A stretch of DNA of 64,000 nt, from assembly GCA_023399155.1 (NCBI GenBank), contig JAEWQP010000008.1:62001-126000 (forward strand). Direction: 5' to 3'. Every line of letters starts with the position of its first letter. The stretch's first letter is position 1. Source of the DNA: Verrucomicrobiota bacterium. Lineage in GTDB: Bacteria; Verrucomicrobiota; Verrucomicrobiia; Opitutales; Opitutaceae. This document shows positions 17,150 through 25,799 of this stretch, piece after piece. The position numbers were made by a program, and so were the translations under genes. Under the pieces are notes generated by a model, which saw only the letters and a program-made list of their open reading frames with translations, was not told the DNA's origin and ran no database searches.

Positions 17150-19729
17150 TCACGGCTGGGCGGGCGGCACCGTCTCGATCACGATCGTGGCCGGAACCAG
17201 ACCCGGGCTCCGCGCCGTGAGCGTGATCGGCACCGGATCGCCCTTGGACTGGACAATCACCTGGGCCAACCCGTGGAAGAGCGCGCGACGCAGCTCCTGC
17301 TCCGGCTCATGGCTGGCGGGGTTGCCATTGCCCGTGCCCAGCAGCCGCCCGCCGGTCGTGATCTCGAACTCCACCCCGTTCATCGCGGTGGGAACGATCC
17401 GTCCCCGATCGTCGACTGCCGCGACCGAGATGATGGAAATATCGCGCCCGTCGGCGTCTATCCGGGATCGGTCGGCTGAAAGGGCGAGGCGCGCCGGCGC
17501 CTCTGTCGTCTCATAGCGGGCGCTTCCGACCAGGCGGCCGTCGGTGAAGCCGCGCGCCTCGATCACGCCCGGCTCGAACGGCACGCTCCACTGCAGGTGG
17601 GCATCGCGGGGCATCGCCTTGCGGCCGAGGCTGCGCCCGTTGAGGAGCAGCTCCACCTCGGCGGTGTTGGCGAAGACCCAGACGTCGATCGGACGGCCCT
17701 CGCGGCCGCGCCAGTTCCAGTGCGGCAGCAGGTGGATGACCGGCCGCCGGCTCCACCACGCCTGGTAGAAATAGTAGGTATCCTTTGGATACCCGCAGAG
17801 GTCGAGCACGCCCGTCTGGGTCACGAGCACGGGCCAGGAGAGCGGCGAGGGATCGCCGCGGTGGTCAAACGCCGAGTCGAGAAACGCGCCGGCGATCCAC
17901 GGGCGCTCGCGGTAGTAACGCCACCAGCCGCCGGCGGTCGATCCCCAGTTGCCGTGGATCAGGTCGGTGAAGTCGCCCCATTGCGGGATGTTCGTGTCAT
18001 AGGCCGAGAACCAGCCGCGCGCGGCGTCGGTGACGTAGGCGCCGCGTGTCGCCACCGCGCCGCCCTCCGCGGCCGCGAGAATGGGCTTCTTTGGATACGC
18101 AGCGTGAAACGCGTCCATGTCGGGGAAGCCGCCGGGCAGCTTGTCCAGCGCGAGGCGCTGGCCGCGGATACCGTTGCCGCGATAACTGAACGCCTGAAGG
18201 TCGAGCGCCGACGAGGCGCCCCGCCCCCAATCCCAGTTCATCGCAAGCGTGACCGGCCGCGACGGATCGAGCCGGCGCACGAGGGTACGCATCGGCTCGA
18301 GCACCCGCTGCACAAACTCGTCGGATCCCTGCACCGCAAACTCGTCCGAGCCGAGATTCCAGGCGATGACGGACGGGTGATTACGATCGCGCTGGACCAC
18401 ACGCTCCAGCGTCGCGAGGTCGGCGGCGGTGCCGCCGGGCCGGCGATGTTCGCCGAGGACCATGATTCCGAGCTGGTCACAGAGATCGAGCAGCAGCGGA
18501 GCGGGCGCACCGTAGGCGGGCCGGATGGCATTGACCCCCATCTGCTGGAGCCGCTCGAGTCGCCAGCGCAGCAGGCGATCGGGCACCGCCACGCCGACGC
18601 CGGCATGGTCCTGGTGCAGGATCACGCCCTGGATGGGCACGCGGTTGCCATTGACGAGCAGGCCGGCCGCCGGATCGAACGCCACCGTGCGGATGCCGAA
18701 GTCGGTGCTGACCTCGTCGAGCGTGCCTGAGATGTCGTCGACGGTGCTAATGGCGCGATACAGATGGGGATCCCCCGGGGCCCAAAGCCGCGGATTTTTC
18801 ACCTCGATCGTCCGTATCACGCGACGGACTACACCGGGCCCGATGTCGATGCGGCGGGCCACGCTGGTCCCGATCACCGCGCCCGAGGCATCGGTCAGCT
18901 TCGTCGAGACGCGCACGCGCACAGGCGAGCCGGTGAGATTGCGCAGCCAGGTGGTCACCCTGACCGCCGCCTCGCCCGCACCTGCGCGTGCGTGCACGAA
19001 GACGCCGTGCGGTGCGATTTGCACGGGATTCGATTTCACGAGCCAGACGTGCCGGTAGATGCCCGCGCCCTCGTACCACCAGCCCTCGCGGCGTGTGGCA
19101 TCGACGCGCACGACCAGCACATTGGTCCGCCCGGGACGGACCGCCGCATCGATGTCGAACCGGAAGCTGTCGTAGCCGCCGACATGGCGGCCGAGGCAGA
19201 CCCCATTGAGCCAGACCATCGCGTCGCGAAAGGCGCCCTCGAACTCCAGGGCGAGGGCGCGCTTTGCATCTCCCGCGGGAAGGTCAAAGCGCAGCCGGTA
19301 CCAACCCACGCCATTGCCGGAACCGGCATGGAGGCGCCGATAGGCCCGCGTCGGGTCCCCCCCGCGCTCAGGCGGGAGGCGGACCGCCCAGTCGTGCGGC
19401 AGCGCGGTGTCCCGCCAGTCTCTGTCGTCAAAGTCCGGCTGAACAAAGGCGAGCTGCCCACCGAGGTTGGCCGCCACGACATCAAAGCGCCGCGCTTCCA
19501 AGGCCGCCTGGGCCTCGAGCGCACCGGCCTCGATCTTGTCGAGGCGATCGGCCTCCGCGTACTCGAACATCAAGCCCGCGTCCGGGGCTTCTCCGAGGTG
19601 AAACCGCCAGCCTGCATCGAGGAGGTAGCGCTCACGCGCCGCACCCGAAAGCGGTCCGGCGCACGCGGCGGCTGCGAGCACGCTGATGAGGACGAGGACG
19701 GGGCGGCGGAGGAGCGTCGGGGTACTCAT
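17150..19729 (-). CDS. Secreted glycoside hydrolase family 2 protein (beta-galactosidase/glucuronidase-like)
   Basis: An 859-residue exported enzyme. The signal peptide is MSTPTLLRRPVLVLISVLAA with cleavage near residue 22-30. Domains follow in order: GH2 sugar-binding jelly roll (YLLDAGWRFHLGEAPDAG... GVGWYRLRFDLP), immunoglobulin-like domain, TIM barrel (about 340-640), a DUF4982-type domain (VWVFANTAEVELLLNGRSLG) and a C-terminal GH2 C5-like domain (LSADRSRIDADGRD). The nucleophile Glu is expected at residue 555 (AAAEGGA). The acid/base region reads WNLGSDE (457-463) instead of the usual W-S-x-G-N-E, so its catalytic competence is uncertain. The ATG at 19729 is chosen for the signal peptide. 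The substrate cannot be specified. It lies alone, convergent with rsmA. Confidence 0.85.
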   Translation of the reverse strand: MSTPTLLRRPVLVLISVLAAAACAGPLSGAARERYLLDAGWRFHLGEAPDAGLMFEYAEADRLDKIEAGALEAQAALEARRFDVVAANLGGQLAFVQPDFDDRDWRDTALPHDWAVRLPPERGGDPTRAYRRLHAGSGNGVGWYRLRFDLPAGDAKRALALEFEGAFRDAMVWLNGVCLGRHVGGYDSFRFDIDAAVRPGRTNVLVVRVDATRREGWWYEGAGIYRHVWLVKSNPVQIAPHGVFVHARAGAGEAAVRVTTWLRNLTGSPVRVRVSTKLTDASGAVIGTSVARRIDIGPGVVRRVIRTIEVKNPRLWAPGDPHLYRAISTVDDISGTLDEVSTDFGIRTVAFDPAAGLLVNGNRVPIQGVILHQDHAGVGVAVPDRLLRWRLERLQQMGVNAIRPAYGAPAPLLLDLCDQLGIMVLGEHRRPGGTAADLATLERVVQRDRNHPSVIAWNLGSDEFAVQGSDEFVQRVLEPMRTLVRRLDPSRPVTLAMNWDWGRGASSALDLQAFSYRGNGIRGQRLALDKLPGGFPDMDAFHAAYPKKPILAAAEGGAVATRGAYVTDAARGWFSAYDTNIPQWGDFTDLIHGNWGSTAGGWWRYYRERPWIAGAFLDSAFDHRGDPSPLSWPVLVTQTGVLDLCGYPKDTYYFYQAWWSRRPVIHLLPHWNWRGREGRPIDVWVFANTAEVELLLNGRSLGRKAMPRDAHLQWSVPFEPGVIEARGFTDGRLVGSARYETTEAPARLALSADRSRIDADGRDISIISVAAVDDRGRIVPTAMNGVEFEITTGGRLLGTGNGNPASHEPEQELRRALFHGLAQVIVQSKGDPVPITLTARSPGLVPATIVIETVPPAQP

Positions 19730-19985
19730 CACGATGTTCAGGGCGAGCCTGATGGACTTCCCCGGCCGAGACAAACGCGTTTGCCGCCTTTCGTTCGCGC
19801 CGGTCACACGGGCCCTGGCGCGCCCCCGGCGCTCCGCGGGATCGGCCGGACGCGCGGCGGGTCGGGCAAGGGTCATCCGCCTCTGGCCCTTCCGATCCGT
19901 GCCGCACTGAACCAAGGCTGCTCTTGACGAGCCGCGGCGATTCCCGCCACTCTCAGCCCTTTTCCCGTCGCACCCACTCAATTCC

Positions 19986-20084
19986 ATGAGCCAGCAGCAC
20001 CGCAAAGTCGTCAAGCGCGCCCGTCGTAAGGCCTATCTCCGCCGCCAGAAGGCGACCAAGAAGACCGCCGCATCGAAGAAGTAG
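19986..20084 (+). CDS. 32-residue highly basic peptide next to rimO
   Basis: A short ORF of 33 codons including the stop, starting MSQQHRKVVKRARRKAYLRR and continuing with a Lys/Ala/Thr tail. Seventeen of its 32 residues are Lys, Arg or His and there is no acidic residue. Such composition is typical of tiny ribosome- or RNA-associated proteins. It lies 68 bp upstream of rimO on the same strand and could share its transcript. I recall similar small basic ORFs in Verrucomicrobiota but cannot name a family. The clean start and stop, position and composition support a real gene; function is unknown. Confidence 0.6.
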   Translation: MSQQHRKVVKRARRKAYLRRQKATKKTAASKK

Positions 20085-20152
20085 CCCGAGTCCGGGCTGC
20101 CAATTCCTTCCCCCCACCCGTCGCGCCCCGCCCCGCAGCGCGACGTCTTGTC

Positions 20153-21565
20153 ATGATCAAAGTCGGTCTCATCTCACTCGGGTGCGCCAAGAATCTCGTG
20201 GATTCCGAGATCATGGCCGGGCACCTCCAGAAAGCGGGCATGTTGATGATCCCGGACGCCGCGCAGGCGGACGTGGTGATCGTCAACACCTGCTCCTTCC
20301 TCAACGCCTCGAAGGAAGAGAGCATCCAGGTCATCCTCGAGCAGCATGAGCAGCGCGGCATGCGCAAGCGTCGCCGCGAGCAGAAGCTCATCGTCGCCGG
20401 CTGCATGTCCCAGCGGTTCTCGAAGGAACTCCCGGGCGCGATGCCCGAGGTGGATGCCTTCATCGGTCTGGACCAGATCACGTCCGTCGCTTCCGTCATC
20501 GACGGGCTGATGGCCCAGGAGCGCAAGGCCGCCGAGCCGGCACCCGCGCTGGTAAGCGCCCGTTCGACGTTCATCCCCGATTACGACACACCGCGATTCC
20601 GGCTCACCCCGCGGCACTTCGCCTACGTCAAGATCGCGGAGGGCTGCAATCACCCGTGCTCCTTCTGCATCATCCCGCAGATCCGCGGCCGGCATCGCAG
20701 CCGGACGATCGACTCCGTGGTGAGGGAGGCGCGCCAGCTCGTCGCCGAGGGCGTGAAGGAGATCAACCTCATCTCCCAGGACACGACTTTCTTCGGCATG
20801 GACACCTGGGAGGAACGTCCCGGTCCGCGCTCGAAGGTCGATTCAACGCGCGGCGCCTCACTGACCACGCTCCTGCGCGAACTCGACGCCATCGAGGGGG
20901 ATTTTTGGATCCGGATCCTGTATACGCATCCCGCGCATTGGAGCCCCGAGCTGATCGCGACGATCGCGCAGTCGCGCAAGATCGCGCGCTATGTGGACAT
21001 GCCGCTGCAGCACATTTCCGATCGCATGCTCGGGCTGATGCGGCGTGAAACGTCATCGCAGTACATCCGCGACCTCGTGCGCGACATCCGCATCGGGATT
21101 CCCGGGATCACGCTGCGCACGACGTTCATCGTCGGTGCGCCCGGGGAGACGGAGGAAGATTTCGGCGAACTCCTGGATTTCATCCGCGCGGCGCGTTTCG
21201 AGCGTCTCGGTGTGTTCGAGTATTCGCAGGAAGAAGGCACCAAGGCAGCCAGGATGGAGGACCAGGTCCCGGCGAAGTTGAAGAAGGCCCGCTGGCATCA
21301 GGCGATGGCCCTCCAGCGCGAGATTGCCGCCTCAGTGAGCGCGTCGATGGTCGGGCGACGCCTGCGGGTGCTCGTCGAGTCCCCCGGGGTCGCCCGGGCC
21401 GAAGGCGATGCGCCGGACATCGACGGTCGCGTCTACGTTTGCAAGTCGCTGCCTGTCGGGGAATTCGCCGAGGTCGATATCACGGGAGCGTCGGGTTACG
21501 ACCTTCTCGCGGGCGTGGTGGTCCCGACTGAAGGCACGTTTCGCGAGCTCGCTGTCGCCCAGTGA
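20153..21565 (+). CDS. rimO: Ribosomal protein S12 methylthiotransferase RimO
   Basis: A 470-residue radical-SAM enzyme that methylthiolates a conserved Asp of ribosomal protein S12. Domains in order: UPF0004 N-terminal domain beginning VGLISLGCAKNLVDSEIM with three cluster Cys (GCAKN, NTCSF, AGCMSQ), radical SAM CNHPCSFC (Cys165, Cys169, Cys172), and a C-terminal TRAM domain with the closing block EFAEVDITGASGYDLLA. The combination of 'SLGCAKNLVDSE' and the RGRHRSR stretch separates RimO from MiaB. Compared with E. coli RimO (441 residues) it carries an insertion after the first domain (about 125-145). Confidence 0.95.
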   Translation: MIKVGLISLGCAKNLVDSEIMAGHLQKAGMLMIPDAAQADVVIVNTCSFLNASKEESIQVILEQHEQRGMRKRRREQKLIVAGCMSQRFSKELPGAMPEVDAFIGLDQITSVASVIDGLMAQERKAAEPAPALVSARSTFIPDYDTPRFRLTPRHFAYVKIAEGCNHPCSFCIIPQIRGRHRSRTIDSVVREARQLVAEGVKEINLISQDTTFFGMDTWEERPGPRSKVDSTRGASLTTLLRELDAIEGDFWIRILYTHPAHWSPELIATIAQSRKIARYVDMPLQHISDRMLGLMRRETSSQYIRDLVRDIRIGIPGITLRTTFIVGAPGETEEDFGELLDFIRAARFERLGVFEYSQEEGTKAARMEDQVPAKLKKARWHQAMALQREIAASVSASMVGRRLRVLVESPGVARAEGDAPDIDGRVYVCKSLPVGEFAEVDITGASGYDLLAGVVVPTEGTFRELAVAQ

Positions 21566-21657
21566 ACCCCCTCGGGTGTCGCCCTGGCGGCCGCGGGTGT
21601 TTGCGACCTTGAACCCCGGCACATACCCGCCACACTTGACGATTCGCCCACTCCCCC

Positions 21658-22536
21658 ATGCCGGAATCCTTCACTGATCGCACGTGGCTCTGGATTTCGG
21701 CCGTCCTTTACGCGGCGGCATTTGCCTGGGCCACGTTCTCCATGCTCCGGTCGCGCTCGCGATCGCGCGGCGTGATGCTCGGGCTGATCGGGGCCGGCCT
21801 CGCCATTCAGACCTTCGGGTTGCACTTGCGCGGCGTCGCAGCCGGCGGGTGCCCGGTGCGCAACACTTTCGAGGTGGTTCAATTCGTCATCTGGTCGCTG
21901 ACGGTGCTCTACCTCATCGTCGGACCATCCTTCAGCCTCAGCCTGCTTGGTTATTTCACCGCGGGACTGGCCGCGGCGATGAGCGTGACTTCGCTCCTGA
22001 TGGTGCATTGGGACGACATGGTGAGCCAGCCCGTGTTCGGCGGTGTGCCGTGGATTGAGGTCCATGCGACACTCGCGCTTTTTGCCTACGGCGCCTTCGG
22101 CACGCTCGCCCTGACCTCGCTGATGTTCTTGCTGCAGACCTTCAGCCTGAAGCGCAAGCACCTGAGCGGCGTGTTCCATTTCCTGCCGTCAATCGTCGCG
22201 CTGGAGACGATCAACTTCCGCCTCCTGCTGACCGGAATCTCCGTGCTTTCAGTTTCAATCATCCTGGGCGCGGTCTATTTCGCGAAAGAGCCCGAATCGA
22301 TCGCCGCGACCAAGCTCCTCGTCGCGCTCGCGGTGTGGTGCGCCTATGCCGCGGTGTTCCTGCTGCGCATACGCCGGCTGCTCGTTTCGGTCGGGCTCGC
22401 CTGGTCGTGCCTCGCCCTGTTCGGCGTGGCGCTCTACTCGATCGGCGTGATCAATTCCGGGATGGCCCGCCATCCCGTGCCAAAGGCCGGCGCGGCCGAG
22501 GTGACGTCGCGGGCCGGTGCCCCGGAGGTATCCTGA
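21658..22536 (+). CDS. HemX/CcsA-like membrane protein (cytochrome c assembly family)
   Basis: A 292-residue polytopic protein with about eight hydrophobic helices, beginning WLWISAVLYAAAFAWATFSM. The central part (GGCPVRNTFEVVQFVIWSL, VPWIEVHATLALFAYGAFG) matches the CcsA/HemX (cytochrome C assembly protein) family. The tryptophan-rich WWD heme motif of true CcsA/CcmC is not visible, favouring the HemX-like branch often found beside hemA. Its stop overlaps the hemA start (TGATG at 22534-22538), so the two are translationally coupled. A role in regulating or stabilising GluTR, or in heme handling, is inferred from family and context only. Confidence 0.8.
   Translation: MPESFTDRTWLWISAVLYAAAFAWATFSMLRSRSRSRGVMLGLIGAGLAIQTFGLHLRGVAAGGCPVRNTFEVVQFVIWSLTVLYLIVGPSFSLSLLGYFTAGLAAAMSVTSLLMVHWDDMVSQPVFGGVPWIEVHATLALFAYGAFGTLALTSLMFLLQTFSLKRKHLSGVFHFLPSIVALETINFRLLLTGISVLSVSIILGAVYFAKEPESIAATKLLVALAVWCAYAAVFLLRIRRLLVSVGLAWSCLALFGVALYSIGVINSGMARHPVPKAGAAEVTSRAGAPEVS
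22524..22528 (+). promoter_or_regulatory. Ribosome binding site of hemA inside the hemX-like gene
   Basis: GGAGG sits 7 bp before the ATG at 22536, inside the last codons of the upstream gene. It supports this start over the longer open frame extending to 22335. Confidence 0.7.
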
Positions 22537-23624
22537 TGGAAGGCGGAACGCACCTGCTTCTCCTCGGCGCCTCCCACCACAACACGCCGATTGCGATCCG
22601 GGAGCGGCTGGCGTTGCCGACCGAGCGCGTAGGCGCGTTCTTCACGTCGCTGCGCACGATCGCGGGCGTGAAGGAGGCCGTTCTCGTCAACACCTGCAAC
22701 CGCCTGGAGTTGTATGCGGTGACCGACTCTCCCGCGACCGACGCGGCGATCGAGTCGCACCTGTGCGTGTTCCAAGCGTTTCCCCCGGCCGAATTCCAGG
22801 AGCATCGATTCGTGCTGCGCGATGAGCAGGCGATTCGCCACCTGATCGAAGTCGCGGTCGGCGCCGATTCCCAGCTGATCGGCGAAGCGGAGATCTTCGG
22901 CCAAGTGAAGGACGCCTATGCCCGGGCTGTGCCCCACGGGGTCGTCGGCGCCGTGCTCAATCGCGTGTTCCAGAAGAGTTTTCAGGCCGCGAAATACATC
23001 CGCAGCAATGTCCCGATCGGCGCGGGCCAGGTCAGCGTGGCCACTGTGTCGGTCGACCTTGCCGAAAAGATCTTCGGCGACCTGCGCGATTGTCGTGTCC
23101 TGATCGCCGGCACCGGCGAGGTGGGCGAAAAAACCGCGAAGGCCCTCGTCAGCCGGGGAGTGACGCGGATGACCGTCCTGAGCCGTTTCGCCGAACGTTC
23201 AGCCGCGCTCGCCGCGTCGGTCGGCGGCCAAAGCGGCACGCTCGACCGCATCGCCGCAGTCCTCGCCCAGCACGACATCGTCGTCGGCTGCACGACCACG
23301 GCGACGCCGATCATCACCGCGGCCATGATCCATGGAATCGGCCGGACGCGCCGGATTCGCCCGGTGTTTCTGATCGACCTGGGGATTCCGCGAAACTTCG
23401 ACCCGGCGGCGGCGGAGGTGGACTCGGTCTTCCTTTACGACCTGGACGACCTCGCTCGCATCGCCGATGAAAACCTCGCCACGCGCCGGGGCGCCGTCGA
23501 CCGCTGCCAGCAGCTGGCGGCGGACAAGGCGGCCCACATCTGGGAGGGTGTTGCGCCTCGTCTGCCACGCGAGCGCTCAGCCATGGCTGGCGAAACGGTG
23601 GCCGCCTCGGAATCGGCAGGTTGA
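22536..23624 (+). CDS. hemA: Glutamyl-tRNA reductase
   Basis: A 362-residue enzyme that reduces Glu-tRNA to glutamate-1-semialdehyde, the first step of C5 tetrapyrrole synthesis. Signatures: LLGASHHNTPIAIRERLA at the N-terminus, catalytic Cys54 in VNTCNRLELY, GADSQLIGEAEIFGQVKDAY, and the NADPH fold IAGTGEVGEKTAKAL. It is shorter than the usual roughly 415 residues. After the Rossmann domain (FLYDLDDLARIADENL) the C-terminal dimerisation helices are cut down to a short Ala/Arg/Glu tail. Heme supply fits the large cytochrome cluster later in the window. No hemB/C/D is adjacent. Confidence 0.92.
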   Translation: MEGGTHLLLLGASHHNTPIAIRERLALPTERVGAFFTSLRTIAGVKEAVLVNTCNRLELYAVTDSPATDAAIESHLCVFQAFPPAEFQEHRFVLRDEQAIRHLIEVAVGADSQLIGEAEIFGQVKDAYARAVPHGVVGAVLNRVFQKSFQAAKYIRSNVPIGAGQVSVATVSVDLAEKIFGDLRDCRVLIAGTGEVGEKTAKALVSRGVTRMTVLSRFAERSAALAASVGGQSGTLDRIAAVLAQHDIVVGCTTTATPIITAAMIHGIGRTRRIRPVFLIDLGIPRNFDPAAAEVDSVFLYDLDDLARIADENLATRRGAVDRCQQLAADKAAHIWEGVAPRLPRERSAMAGETVAASESAG

Positions 23625-23801
23625 GCCTCGCCTCTGCGGCCGTGCCGGTGGACGCGCCTGGGGCACTGATGCAAGCGACCTCGATCACTTGCATGACCCC
23701 ACTATATCCTCGATCGACCCGGACGAGAGGTCACGGAGTTCCCGGAACGAGCTCACGAAGAGCTCGTCACGAGATACCGCGGGACCCACCCTGAGGCGGA
23801 T

Positions 23802-25655
23802 CTACTCCACCGTCACTGACTTCGCCAGGTTGCGCGGTTTGTCGACGTCGCAGCCGCGCTCCAGCGCGATGTAGTAACTGAGCAACTGCACCGGGATGGT
23901 GGCGAGGATCGGCAGGGCCGCATCGTGCGTCGCGGGGATCACGATCGTGTCATCCGCGAGCCCGTCGGGAAGGGCGCAATCCTCCGTGTGGATGAGGATG
24001 ACCTTCCCCTTGCGCGCCTTCACTTCCTGGATGTTGGAGACGACCTTCTGCAGGATCTCACCCGAGGTGGCGAAAAACACGCTGGGACACTGCTCGCTGA
24101 TCAACGCGATCGGGCCGTGCTTCATCTCGGCGGCCGGATAGCCCTCCGCGTGGATGTAGGAGATCTCCTTCAGCTTGAGTGCGCCCTCGAGCGCGATCGG
24201 GAACATCGACTGGCGGCCCAGGAAGAGGAAATCCGCGTGACGTGCGTACTTTGTCGCGATGCCGCGGATCTGCTCGGCCTGCGCAACGATCTTGCGCACG
24301 TGCGCGGGGGCCTCCTTGAGGGCGTTCACGATCGCCACGCCGTCGGCGTAGCTCAGGTCGCGCATGCGCCCGAGATAGAGCGCGAGCATCGCGACGATCA
24401 GGATCTGTGAGGTGAACGCCTTGGTCGAGGCAACGCCGATCTCCGGGCCGGCGTGCTGGTAGATGCCGCCGTCGGACTCGCGCGCGATGGTGGAGCCGAC
24501 AACGTTGGTGACCGCGAGGCAGCGGTAGCCCTTGCGCTGCGCCTCGCGCAACGCCGCGAGTGTGTCGATCGTCTCGCCCGACTGGGAGACCACGAAGACC
24601 AGGGTGTTCTTGTCCAGCGGTGCATTCCGGTAGCGAAACTCGGAGGCGTACTCGACCTCGACGGGAATGCGCGCGAAACGCTCGATGAGGTATTCAGCCA
24701 CCAGACACGCGTGCCACGCGGTGCCGCAGGCCGTGAAGACGATGCGGTCGATCTGGCGCAACTCGTGTGCGGAGAGATTCAGTCCGCCGAACTTGGCCGT
24801 GCTGCCGTCGTCGGAGAATCGACCGCGCATCGCGTTCTCGAGGGACGCGGGCTGATCGAAGATCTCCTTCAGCATGAAATGCGCGAAGTCGCCGAGTTCG
24901 GCGTCCTCCACATCCCACGTCACGCGGTCGATCTTCGCCTCCACGCCGTATTCCGCCGTGGTCATCACCTGGAAGCCGTCGCGCGTGATGTGGACGACCT
25001 CGTCGTCCTTCAGGTAGACGACATTGCTGGTGTGGGTGACGATGGCGGCCACGTCGCTGGCGAGAAGGTATTCGCCCGTGCCGACGCCGAGGATCAGCGG
25101 CGAACCTTTGCGCGCGCCCACCATCTCCTCGGGGCAGTCCATGCAAAGGACCGCGATGCCGTAGGTGCCCTCGACGTGCAGGAGCGACTTGCGCACGGCG
25201 GTGAAGAAACGCGTGCGATCGGCCGTGCCCTCCGGCTCCTTGGCGTAGTGGTAAGCGACGAGGTTGCAGAGCGCCTCCGTGTCGGTCTCCGAGGAGAAGG
25301 TGTAGCCCTTCGACTTCAGGAAGCGCTTCATGTCGGCGTAGTTCTCGATCACGCCGTTGTGCACCAGCACGATCTTGCCGTCGCTGCTGAGGTGCGGGTG
25401 GGCGTTGGCATCGGTCACGCCGCCGTGGGTCGCCCAGCGCGTATGGCTGATGCCAAGCGTGCCGGGGAAGGTGGATTTGGATACCGCCTTGGTCAGATTG
25501 GCCACCCGCCCGACCGTCTTCGCCAGCTGAAAGCCGTCACGGGCATGCACTGCGATGCCCGCCGAATCGTAGCCGCGGTACTCGAGGCGCTTCAGACCCT
25601 CGAGGAGGATGCGTTTCACGGGTTGCTTGCCGATATAGCCGACGATGCCGCACAT
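23802..25655 (-). CDS. glmS: Glutamine--fructose-6-phosphate aminotransferase (isomerizing)
   Basis: A 617-residue cytoplasmic enzyme that makes glucosamine-6-phosphate from fructose-6-phosphate and glutamine for peptidoglycan and lipid A. The N-terminal glutaminase begins MCGIVGYIG with Cys2 as nucleophile, followed by GYDSAGI and HTRWATHG. Two SIS domains follow (VFTACGTAWHACLVAEYLIE, VVSQSGETIDTLAALREAQ, GRQSMFPIALEGALKLKEISYIHAEGYPAAEMKHGPIALI), and the C-terminus CDVDKPRNLAKSVTVE carries the family ending. Length matches E. coli GlmS (609). It is a separate unit; the 144 bp upstream hold no other gene. Confidence 0.97.
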   Translation of the reverse strand: MCGIVGYIGKQPVKRILLEGLKRLEYRGYDSAGIAVHARDGFQLAKTVGRVANLTKAVSKSTFPGTLGISHTRWATHGGVTDANAHPHLSSDGKIVLVHNGVIENYADMKRFLKSKGYTFSSETDTEALCNLVAYHYAKEPEGTADRTRFFTAVRKSLLHVEGTYGIAVLCMDCPEEMVGARKGSPLILGVGTGEYLLASDVAAIVTHTSNVVYLKDDEVVHITRDGFQVMTTAEYGVEAKIDRVTWDVEDAELGDFAHFMLKEIFDQPASLENAMRGRFSDDGSTAKFGGLNLSAHELRQIDRIVFTACGTAWHACLVAEYLIERFARIPVEVEYASEFRYRNAPLDKNTLVFVVSQSGETIDTLAALREAQRKGYRCLAVTNVVGSTIARESDGGIYQHAGPEIGVASTKAFTSQILIVAMLALYLGRMRDLSYADGVAIVNALKEAPAHVRKIVAQAEQIRGIATKYARHADFLFLGRQSMFPIALEGALKLKEISYIHAEGYPAAEMKHGPIALISEQCPSVFFATSGEILQKVVSNIQEVKARKGKVILIHTEDCALPDGLADDTIVIPATHDAALPILATIPVQLLSYYIALERGCDVDKPRNLAKSVTVE

Positions 25656-25799
25656 AAGAAAGACTTGGGAGGGAGTTCAGTTCAGGACGAGCTGACGTTG
25701 TAGACCAGGGCAGAGCGCGTTGTCACTCAGACTCTTCAGAAACGCCCGGCGATGCGGGATTCCATGAGCGTGCATCCCGGGTTGTCCGGAGGGGGCGCT

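Noticed and set aside
23747..23767. Perfect 8-bp hairpin (acgagctc / gagctcgt) between hemA and glmS
   Set aside because: It could end both convergent genes but has no U-run on either strand, so I do not call it a terminator.
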